A stretch of DNA of 12,135 nt from SLJN01 sp964505385 (lineage in GTDB: Bacteria; Bacteroidota; Rhodothermia; Balneolales; Natronogracilivirgulaceae). The notes below the pieces were generated by a model. The model was given only the letters and a program-made list of their open reading frames with translations, was not told the DNA's origin and searched no databases. Below are positions 1 through 6,109 of this stretch, one piece after another (position 1 is the stretch's first letter; the number at the start of each line of letters is the position of its first letter). The DNA is taken from contig CAZDIA010000071.1 in the NCBI GenBank assembly GCA_964505385.1, positions 1 through 12,135 of the forward strand, given 5' to 3'. The translations under genes and the position numbers were made by a program.

Positions 1-956
1 CCGGAAATTGATTGATATCCATCCGGAGTTCCGTCCAGATCCCGTACCTCATCAGAAAACACCCAACCGCCGTCATCACCTTCATCCGGATCCCAAATTT
101 CATGTTTTATCGGCTGAGTGGATGGCCCCTGTTCCCGACTGTTTCCGGCTGAATTCACAATAACAGTACGATTGGACTTGCTGGCAAGGTCGTCCCAGGA
201 TTCGCTTAAATCGGAATAGTAACCATATCTGAAATCTTCGGTTTTGCTTATACCGGTGGTACCATACCATCGCCAGTATGGTTCACTTTCGTCGTCGTTA
301 CAATCACTTAAAGTGCCGCTGCAATGCCAGCCGGTGATTGCTCCGTATGAGTGATTGGTTACCCGGACGCCCTCATTGATAGCGTCGGCCATTTCACTCA
401 GGTCATAATCCCAGTCGTATGCATACAGATTTGCTCCATGAGCCATTCCTTTTGCATCATCATGAATACCGGCGCCCACCATTGTTCCGGCCACATGCGT
501 AGCATGAGTGCTTGGGTTACCTGTATCGGCATTATCTTTTTGAGTTACTCTCCCTCCAAATTCCTGGTGACTGACCCTTACAGCGCCTCCATCCCAAATA
601 CCGAGTGTCTCACCACTGCCGGTTAAAGAAATATCGGATTCGCCACTTGGCCAGATTGCATCAACCGATGAAAGCTGAGCTCCGCCAAGGTTATGAGTTG
701 TATAATAGACAGGATACCCATCTTCAATTTTTCTCAATTCAATGATGCGTCCGTCATCAAGTTCCTGCCGGACAGGTATACCCGTACGCTCCGCAAACTC
801 CAGCACTTCAGCGCGTTGCAATTGCCACTGCATGGATTTTTCCGCTGCAAAATTACGTCTCCATTGAGTTTCATCATCCTGAGCCCATAACTCAACAGAA
901 GAACTTCCGATTATTAAACCAACAAAGATAAAAACAGTCAGTAGCGATTTGATCAT
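1..956 (-). CDS. Secreted S8 (subtilisin-family) serine protease, N-terminal part
   Basis: Open frame from ATG at 956 to the left edge of the window (318 codons seen, no stop), so the 3' part is missing. Residues 1-26 form a signal peptide (hydrophobic core LLTVFIFVGLIIG, likely cut after WAQ), so the enzyme is exported. Residues about 30-100 look like a propeptide. The protease domain then begins: catalytic Asp is D122 in LGIWDGG, catalytic His is H151 in THATHVAGT (Ala replaces the usual Gly of HGTH), and the oxyanion-hole Asn is N272 in VNSAGN. The catalytic Ser lies beyond the edge. The motifs and loop-rich layout suit the Kp43-like S8 proteases of Bacteroidota, which often carry a C-terminal type IX sorting domain; that part cannot be seen. 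A GGAG site (966-969) sits 9 nt before the ATG. It lies 39 bp downstream of the small gene at 996-1559, probably in one transcript. Confidence 0.9.
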   Translation of the reverse strand, partial: MIKSLLTVFIFVGLIIGSSSVELWAQDDETQWRRNFAAEKSMQWQLQRAEVLEFAERTGIPVRQELDDGRIIELRKIEDGYPVYYTTHNLGGAQLSSVDAIWPSGESDISLTGSGETLGIWDGGAVRVSHQEFGGRVTQKDNADTGNPSTHATHVAGTMVGAGIHDDAKGMAHGANLYAYDWDYDLSEMADAINEGVRVTNHSYGAITGWHCSGTLSDCNDDESEPYWRWYGTTGISKTEDFRYGYYSDLSESWDDLASKSNRTVIVNSAGNSREQGPSTQPIKHEIWDPDEGDDGGWVFSDEVRDLDGTPDGYQSIS

Positions 957-977
957 CTCATAAGTCTCCGTCTTATG
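957..977 (-). promoter_or_regulatory. Ribosome binding site within a small hairpin, S8 protease gene
   Basis: On the minus strand the 6-base arms CATAAG (977-972) and CTTATG (964-959) enclose a 7-nt loop ACGGAGA that carries the Shine-Dalgarno GGAG (966-969), just ahead of the protease ATG. The palindrome is directly visible. Any regulatory role is inference, since an AT-rich 6-bp stem is weak. Confidence 0.4.
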
Positions 978-995
978 GGTGAAAGTTTAAATAAA

Positions 996-1559
996 TTATT
1001 CAAGTTGCGAGCGCAGAAGACTCCGAAGCTCACGGTTAAACTCCAAAAAAGCATCAGGATAGTGCCGGTTGTCAGCACCCATATTAGCTCTGATGTTGGT
1101 AGCCTGTGCATCAGGATCTGTTTTATACTTGATCTCAATTGAAGCAGCCGGCTCTCTGATCTCCACCTCACGCGGGTCTACATTTGGCAGCCTGCCGGAC
1201 AATGAAGTGAAGTCAGGATTCCGGATCAGGGTTATCAAAGAATCAAGCTGCGCTGTGTCTAAAGTTGACTCTTTTATTTTTTTGTTATCGATATATTCCT
1301 CTTTGTTGTATTGGCGATAAATGCGTTCGTAAATAATCAATTTACCCTCAAAATCGATCGTCATTTTATGCCCGTACGTATTCCCGTCGGAATATATATC
1401 CATTTCGCCACCATGGCTGTATTCAATCATATAATTTCCATTATGATCATCAGCAGCGTATTTGCCTGAATTAATTGCGGCAATACAAATAAATCCTATT
1501 ATCATAGTTGCAGCTATGATACGAGCATTGGTGCCGACACTACTGATTAATAAATACAT
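996..1559 (-). CDS. Membrane-anchored protein of unknown function
   Basis: 187 codons from ATG at 1559. I chose this ATG because AAGGAA lies 7 nt before it; a TTG seven codons upstream would place that site inside the gene. Residues about 12-30 (IIAATMIIGFICIAAI) form one membrane segment or uncleaved signal, so the rest is likely extracytoplasmic. The remainder is soluble and strand-rich: SHGGEMDIYSDG, then a helix TLDTAQLDSLITLI followed by DFTSLSGRLP, then a strand SIEIKYKT and a final helix DAFLEFNRELRSLL. I do not recognise the family with certainty. The order (GG-strand, helix with an F-x-x-L turn, strand, terminal helix) recalls emfourin-like protease inhibitors and DUF6438-type proteins; this is only a resemblance. 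Its position 39 bp upstream of a secreted S8 protease in the same direction would fit an inhibitor or accessory factor, but that is inference. Confidence 0.75.
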   Translation of the reverse strand: MYLLISSVGTNARIIAATMIIGFICIAAINSGKYAADDHNGNYMIEYSHGGEMDIYSDGNTYGHKMTIDFEGKLIIYERIYRQYNKEEYIDNKKIKESTLDTAQLDSLITLIRNPDFTSLSGRLPNVDPREVEIREPAASIEIKYKTDPDAQATNIRANMGADNRHYPDAFLEFNRELRSLLRSQLE

Positions 1560-1631
1560 GATGGTTTCCTTTGTTATCAACTTGATAGAAAATAAGCATT
1601 TTAGATCAAGTATGGTACATTCAGAAAATAT

Positions 1632-1683
1632 TAAATAAAACCAGCTCTTCTCAAAAACAATGTAATGTTCTAGTCAGAGCTGG
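1632..1683 (-). terminator. Probable terminator downstream of the GH97 gene
   Basis: Perfect 8-bp inverted repeat CCAGCTCT (1641-1648) / AGAGCTGG (1676-1683). On the minus strand the second arm is followed at once by TTTTATTT (1640-1633). It lies about 110 nt past the GH97 stop and before the next gene start. The loop is long (27 nt), which weakens the call. Confidence 0.45.
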
Positions 1684-1791
1684 TACATGTATTTGTAACG
1701 TAATTTTTAGGTTAAATGAATCATTCCAGCGGAATATCACAATAGATGTAGCACAAAAAAAATGCTTTTATGAGCGGCCGGCAGAGGTGGT

Positions 1792-3876
1792 TCACTGAAA
1801 TTCCCTCAAATCTTGATCTGTAGCAGGCCGGAAACGTATTACCTGGCCGCCGCTGGTCGCAAGGCGAAGCGAAAGTGTGGTTTCGCTGTCGACAAGCTTT
1901 TCCTCAGTTTCAAGGTCGTATGGGTTGTCTTCCCAATCCGCATTTTTTCCGTCGCGGTAAATTTCGGCAACGTATTCTTTGTCGGAATCAAGAAAACTGA
2001 GTGAAGCTTTCAACAATCTGCCGGAGTCATCAGTCAGACTTCCAAGGTACCAATCATCGCTTTGCCGGTCTTTTCTGGCAATGGTAACATAATTACCTAT
2101 ACTCGCATTGAGCACTTTGGTATCATACCAATCAGTTGGCACATCTTTGATGAACTGAAATGCCTCGGGTTGATCTTCAAAATTTTCCGGCAGGTCAGCA
2201 GCCATATGAAGCGGGCTGAAAATAGTAATATACAGTGCAAGTTCCTTCGCCAAAGTTGATTTGATTCGATTATCAGGACGGTATTCATCATAATGTAAAT
2301 CAACTACACCGGGCGTAAAGTCAAATGGGCCGGCAAGACTTCGGGTGAACGGTAGTATTGCGGTGTGCTCGGGTGGATTGCCGCCGGCATCTCCCCAGGC
2401 GTCATACTCACGTCCCTTAGCTACCTCACTGGTCATCATATTAGGATAGGTTCGCCGCAATCCTGTTGATTTCACACCTTCATGAACATTTAGCATTACC
2501 TCGTGATCCGCAGCCATTTTGATAGCATCCAGGTGATGGTTTACCATAAATTGGCCATGGTGCCATTCATTTTGTTCATTGCCTTCATCATCATAGCGGG
2601 TGATTTCGGTTCCGTGCCCGACATAACCGGTTTTGAGCGTGTTCATGCCTAAATCTTCAAGGAGCTGATAAGCTTCCGGCATTTGTTCTTCATAATGAAG
2701 CACACTGGCTGAGGTTTCATGATGACCCATAATCTGAACGCCTTGCTCCAGCGCATACTCAGCTACTTCCTCGTAATCAATTTCATCAATCGATTCAGTG
2801 AAATCAAAGACAACACCATCGGCATACCATTCTTCATCCCAGCCGGGATTCCATCCTTCAATCAGAACGTGTTCAAAACCGTGCTCTGCAGCGAAATCAA
2901 CATACTCTTTAGCCCGCTCAGTAGTTGCTCCCAGGTTTTCACCGGGGTGCCAGGTGTATTTATCCAAATGCATACCCCACCAGATTCCGATATACTTCGA
3001 CGGTTCGATCCAGTCGGTGTCTTCCAGTTTGTTGGGCTCATTGAGATTAAGAATGAGCTTGGAAGTGATCAGGTCACCGGGGTCATCAGCAAGCAAAAGT
3101 GTACGCCAGGGGGTAACACGGGTTTCGCTAACACGGACAAGATCTCCTTCACCCCACGGCATCAGGTTGGATTTAAGCGTATAATCTTCAATTCGCTCCA
3201 GGGTCATTGTTGAAAAATCAACAAGTGCCGCCTCGTGAAAAGTTAAGTACAAGTCATCTTTGGTGCGCATAGTTAACGGCGTGTGAACCGTATCAGCCTC
3301 GGTGAGTGGAGTGTTCTCAAAATAGTATTCAAAGCGATTCCATTGGTATGCATCGATATACCACGATTCATGATCCCCGGTTAACCGGAATTCGGTCAGC
3401 TCATCCATGATGCTGAAATTTTCCAATCCATCCTGCTCAGGGAACTCGTAGCGGAAACCGATGCCATCATCAAATGCCCGGAATACCAGAATCAGATCAC
3501 GCCCGGGATCTTCCGTTTCAGTAATGGTCACCCGTAATTCATTATGATAATCATGCACATATTTTGTTTGTCCCCACAATTGTTCCCAGGTTTCATCTAC
3601 TGAGTTTTCCTCATATCCAGTGATTTCGAAGCCTTCATTTAAATCCGGCAGATCCTGCAATTCAAAACCTAGCGGGGAAGTGTCAACCACTGTTCGGCCA
3701 AGCCTGGAGATGCTGTAAACCGGCTTTCCATCGACCAGTTCGAAATCTATCCTGTTAATGTTTTCCGGCGATTCGACTGACAGGCGGTCTTGTGGCTGAT
3801 CTGTCATTTCTTCAGCGGGTGCACAATGTGCGGTTAAAGCGAGTAATAATAGAAGAGTAATTAAACGATAATACAT
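1792..3876 (-). CDS. GH97 glycoside hydrolase, SusB-like inverting alpha-glucosidase
   Basis: 694 residues, the usual size for GH97. The N-terminus (LITLLLLLALTAHCAPAEE) is a signal sequence. Cys18 may be lipidated, although His at -1 makes a poor lipobox. An N-terminal beta-sandwich (about 30-280) is followed by the barrel, starting near YIGIWWGMHLD, and a C-terminal beta domain from about 600. Acidic residues that I align with SusB of Bacteroides thetaiotaomicron are E144 (GFRYEFP; E194), E387 (HHETSA; E439), E466 (NVHEGV; E508), E484 (TSEVAKG; E526) and E490 (REYDAW; E532). The 18- and 6-residue spacings between the last three match SusB. The retaining GH97 galactosidases have an Asp nucleophile where this protein reads LKTGYVG, so an inverting alpha-glucosidase is the better call. 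It would cut alpha-glucosyl ends of maltodextrins in the periplasm or at the cell surface, using calcium. No SusC/D, regulator or second glycosidase lies nearby. The start is preceded by AAAGGG 6 nt upstream. Confidence 0.9.
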   Translation of the reverse strand: MYYRLITLLLLLALTAHCAPAEEMTDQPQDRLSVESPENINRIDFELVDGKPVYSISRLGRTVVDTSPLGFELQDLPDLNEGFEITGYEENSVDETWEQLWGQTKYVHDYHNELRVTITETEDPGRDLILVFRAFDDGIGFRYEFPEQDGLENFSIMDELTEFRLTGDHESWYIDAYQWNRFEYYFENTPLTEADTVHTPLTMRTKDDLYLTFHEAALVDFSTMTLERIEDYTLKSNLMPWGEGDLVRVSETRVTPWRTLLLADDPGDLITSKLILNLNEPNKLEDTDWIEPSKYIGIWWGMHLDKYTWHPGENLGATTERAKEYVDFAAEHGFEHVLIEGWNPGWDEEWYADGVVFDFTESIDEIDYEEVAEYALEQGVQIMGHHETSASVLHYEEQMPEAYQLLEDLGMNTLKTGYVGHGTEITRYDDEGNEQNEWHHGQFMVNHHLDAIKMAADHEVMLNVHEGVKSTGLRRTYPNMMTSEVAKGREYDAWGDAGGNPPEHTAILPFTRSLAGPFDFTPGVVDLHYDEYRPDNRIKSTLAKELALYITIFSPLHMAADLPENFEDQPEAFQFIKDVPTDWYDTKVLNASIGNYVTIARKDRQSDDWYLGSLTDDSGRLLKASLSFLDSDKEYVAEIYRDGKNADWEDNPYDLETEEKLVDSETTLSLRLATSGGQVIRFRPATDQDLREFQ

Positions 3877-4037
3877 ACCTAACCCTTTTTGTTTTAATCC
3901 AAATTAATATTCATGAAATGTACGATTTCTAAGAGTTAAGGGAAAATGGAAGCGTCGATATTTGAAAACCGGGATACTCTGCATTCCGAAGAAGATTTTT
4001 GTGATGCAATTTCCGTCAAAAGAAGTAGATTAGCTAA

Positions 4038-4289
4038 ATGAATCAGCCATTCACAATTAAGTCCCAAAGGGTGTTGGTTTCCGGTCACTTAATACCGGCA
4101 TCGCTTATAATTTATAACGAGGCCATTTCAGAAATAAAAAGTTTTGATGATCCCGCATTACCTGCACGTGTGGATTATTACTCAGATCAAATGGTCATGC
4201 ACGGTTTGATAGATGCGCATGTTCACATTAATGAACCGGGACGCACCGAGTGGGAAGTTTTCAGCACAATTAATCATTCAGAAAAATGA
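4038..4289 (+). pseudogene. allB: Allantoinase remnant with internal deletion
   Basis: An 83-codon frame that begins as an ordinary allantoinase (a cyclic amidohydrolase of about 450 residues that opens allantoin to allantoate). Residues 56-73 read GLIDAHVHINEPGRTEWE, including the metal-binding H61-x-H63 and the NEPGRTEWE signature. The Pro that normally precedes GLID is His55 here, a second lesion. After residue 73 the family sequence stops, and only about ten residues (VFSTINHSEK) remain before a TGA that overlaps the ATG of the allantoicase frame (ATGA, 4286-4289). I infer an in-frame deletion of roughly 350 codons that kept both gene ends. The remnant lacks the barrel core and the other metal ligands, so it cannot be an active enzyme. 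No clear ribosome binding site is seen. Confidence 0.85.
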
Positions 4290-4923
4290 CTGATCCAAAG
4301 GAAGAAGTTGGACATGTCGGTTTCAAAGGGCTTGTAAATCTTGCCGCTGAGACGCTCGAGGGTAAAGCGCTGGCAGTAAGTGATGAATTTTTTGCTGAAA
4401 AAGAAGATCTGCTCAAACAGTGGCAAGGTGTTTTTCTACCTGATGAATTTACTAATCGCGGTAAATGGATGGATGGGTAACCCGGCGGATGCGGGAACAA
4501 GGCTGTGATTGGTGCATTATAGAACTTGGGTTGCCTGGGGTTCTACATGGGCTGAATATTGATACCAATCATTTTTTAGGCAATCATCCGCCTTATGCAT
4601 CTGTAGATGCTGCAAGAACTGATGATATTAGTGAAGCTACAGAATGGACAGAGATCCTGCCTAAATCCCCGCTAAACCCCGGGGCTCAAAACTTATTTGG
4701 AGTATACTCTGATGAAAAGTGGAAACATCTTCGCCTGACTATCTATCCCGATGGCGGAGTTGCACGATTCAGAGTATTCTGTGAAGTAACATCTGATCTA
4801 AAAACCGGAGACAAAGTTGATCTTGTTGCTCTGGAAAACGGCGGTAAGGCAATCGCCTGCAGCGATATATTTTTCAGTTCGATGACAAACCTTATCATGC
4901 CGGGGCGTGCCCGGAGCATGGAT
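4286..4923 (+). pseudogene. Allantoicase remnant, frameshifted and 3'-truncated
   Basis: Allantoicase (allantoate amidinohydrolase giving ureidoglycolate and urea) consists of two similar jelly-roll repeats. The first is seen almost whole: GLVNLAAETL, LAVSDEFFAEKEDLL, FTNRGKWMDG, then in another frame GWVTRRMREQGCDWCIIELGLPG, DTNHFLGNHPPYASV and RLTIYPDGGVARFRVF. The frame breaks at 4478 (TAA) inside KWMDG|WVTRR. Reading resumes in the frame that starts at 4465, and one extra copy of the ATGG unit at 4465-4476 would restore it. The second repeat starts (DLVALENGGKAIACSDIFF, NLIMPGRARSMD) and is cut off near 4923, where OHCU decarboxylase sequence begins without a break in frame. Nearly half of the protein is gone. 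It follows the allantoinase remnant with a 4-bp ATGA overlap, so the two were translationally coupled. Confidence 0.88.
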
Positions 4924-5163
4924 GAGGTTAACTCAAGCTCCGATTCCATTTGGTGGGATTACTGTCTTGAGGATTTTTCGCAACATCCCAGGATCGGAGA
5001 CCTGGATAGTTTGCGGGCAAAATTTACGGATACCGAAAAATGGGCGGGTGGTGAGCAAAAAGGAGTGCAGCAAGCATCAGAAGAAGTGTTGATGGGGCTT
5101 GCCGCAGGTAATGATCAGTATGAACAAAAATTCGGATATATTTTTATTTTCTATGCAACCTAA
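4924..5163 (+). pseudogene. uraD: OHCU decarboxylase remnant (C-terminal part)
   Basis: In frame with the truncated allantoicase, the sequence changes to that of 2-oxo-4-hydroxy-4-carboxy-5-ureidoimidazoline decarboxylase, the enzyme that makes S-allantoin after UraH. Visible are SDSIWWDY, the catalytic-His motif HPRIGD, WAGGEQKGV with the active-site Glu, and GNDQYEQKFGYIFIFYAT. The family's N-terminal third (the PWVAE and RPF region) is absent, and the DWLEAF stretch between WW and HPRIGD seems about four residues short. A TAA at 5161 replaces the usual CATGKSA and the C-terminal helix. The exact left border is approximate. It cannot be a working enzyme, and as read it forms a chimera with the preceding relic. 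Confidence 0.75.
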
Positions 5164-5418
5164 TATCTCTTTTTCCTGCAAAGCCTTGATGAAGCTTCCA
5201 ACCGTCTGAAAACCTTTGTAGAACAAGCAGCTAAAGCGACATTGGTTGGTGATGTTTTTGATGATGCCGCAACCGGTCAGGGACTTCTGAATTTTTTCCT
5301 GAAGGGATTAAATTGCGGTGCGGTAACTCTTGAAGAGGTTAAAGCAACCGGATTGTCGGTTGATGAAATCCAAACCCGATCATTTTTGAAGATTCTGGAA
5401 AACCGGAAAAGCGCATAG
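5164..5418 (+). pseudogene. C-terminal tail of a lost ureide-cluster protein (aldolase-like, DUF6986?)
   Basis: After the TAA at 5161-5163 the same frame stays open for 84 codons to TAG at 5416-5418, with no good start codon or ribosome binding site. The translation is protein-like: SLDEASNRLKTFVEQAAKATL, GDVFDDAATGQGLLNFFLKG, CGAVTLEEV, then SFLKILENRKSA at the end. It does not belong to OHCU decarboxylase. From memory it resembles the C-terminus of the HpcH-aldolase-like proteins (DUF6986) often found in uric acid clusters; I am not certain. Being a C-terminal end only, it is read as the relic of a gene whose 5' part went with the 3' end of uraD in one deletion. Confidence 0.5.
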
Positions 5419-5474
5419 TAAAAACCACTTTTCAGCTCAATAACACGAAAAGGTTACATCATAAACTTAAGCAT

Positions 5475-5822
5475 ATGAAAAGTCCGATTACCACACATAT
5501 TCTTGATACCGCAAATGGACATCCGGCCAGTGGTGTCGAAGTGATACTGGAGCTTGAAGATGACTCCGGCTCCTGGGTAGAATTGACCAGAGACGAAACA
5601 AACGAAGACGGACGAATCACAGACTGGTTAACACCGGGCGAGCCGGCAAGGAAAGGAGTATACAGGCTGACTTTTAAAGTCGATAACTATTTCAGTGATT
5701 CACCGGAAACTTCATTCTATCCGGTGATTCAGGTCGTCTTTCAATTAACTGATCCCTCCAGCCATCACCATATTCCCTTACTCCTGAGCCCTTACGGTTA
5801 TTCCACCTACAGGGGTAGTTAA
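5475..5822 (+). CDS. uraH: 5-hydroxyisourate hydrolase (transthyretin-related protein)
   Basis: 115 residues, a normal length for the family. It hydrolyses 5-hydroxyisourate, the product of urate oxidase, to OHCU. The N-terminus ITTHILDTANGHPASGV carries catalytic His8; Arg47 lies in NEDGRITDW; His99 lies in HHHIPLLLSPYGYS; and the C-terminus is the canonical YRGS. All active-site elements are present and no frame damage is seen, unlike every other ureide gene beside it. It begins 56 bp after the preceding relic, with no strong ribosome binding site, and would have been the last gene of the plus-strand ureide operon as seen here. Without a complete uraD or allantoinase its product would still decay spontaneously to racemic allantoin, so it may be the last survivor rather than part of a pathway. 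Confidence 0.93.
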   Translation: MKSPITTHILDTANGHPASGVEVILELEDDSGSWVELTRDETNEDGRITDWLTPGEPARKGVYRLTFKVDNYFSDSPETSFYPVIQVVFQLTDPSSHHHIPLLLSPYGYSTYRGS

Positions 5823-5870
5823 TACTTAGTTCCAAATCCTCGGCTACCACCGGCGGGGCACCCCCACCTC

Positions 5871-6030
5871 GGCTGTCCACCAACCGGGCAGGAGTTAAAC
5901 AATCTTGTTGAAATTTCAGCCGGTTGGTGGGCTGTCGAGTCGGATGGCACCTTTTAACCGGGGCCGACAGCCCGCCGATCTGCGAAAGGGCGGGGGATTG
6001 CAAAGAGTGGTTTAAGATCGGCGGACAGCC
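5871..6030. repeat. Nested palindromic element (BIME/MITE-like), two hairpins
   Basis: Four copies of one 7-mer bracket two hairpins: GGCTGTC at 5871-5877 and 5930-5936, then inverted GACAGCC at 5966-5972 and 6024-6030. Hairpin 1 pairs CCACCAACCGG (5877-5887) with CCGGTTGGTGG (5920-5930), 11 bp. Hairpin 2 pairs CCGCCGATC (5972-5980) with GATCGGCGG (6016-6024), 9 bp. A smaller palindrome AACAATCTTGTT (5898-5909) sits in the first loop. The block is GC-rich compared with the AT-rich flanks. It lies between convergent genes (uraH and the lipoprotein), where it could also stop transcription from both sides. No gene is supported between 5823 and 6109; the short frames there follow the palindromes. 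Confidence 0.65.
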
Positions 6031-6109
6031 GGCGATTTTGCCAAAATATGATCAAAAATATTTGATGTTCAGGTTTATTTCGATTTACCTGATAGTGATC
6101 CGGCTTTAA

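Noticed and set aside
2719..3213. Long plus-strand open frames (164 and 128 codons) inside the GH97 gene
   Set aside because: They lie antisense to a clearly conserved enzyme, have no ribosome binding site and no recognisable motifs.
4286..4480. A separate 64-codon gene before the 4465-5163 frame
   Set aside because: It is the N-terminus of allantoicase cut off by the ATGG frameshift; the two frames are one broken gene.
5871..6030. Integron attC sites or a riboswitch
   Set aside because: No GTTRRRY/RYYYAAC core sites or integrase, and the stems are simple palindromes without a known aptamer pattern.
5692..6109. Short frames on both strands after uraH
   Set aside because: They are produced by the GC-rich palindromic element and overlap uraH or the lipoprotein end; no start signals or family features. 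A few codons near 6055-6110 look protein-like but are too short to call.
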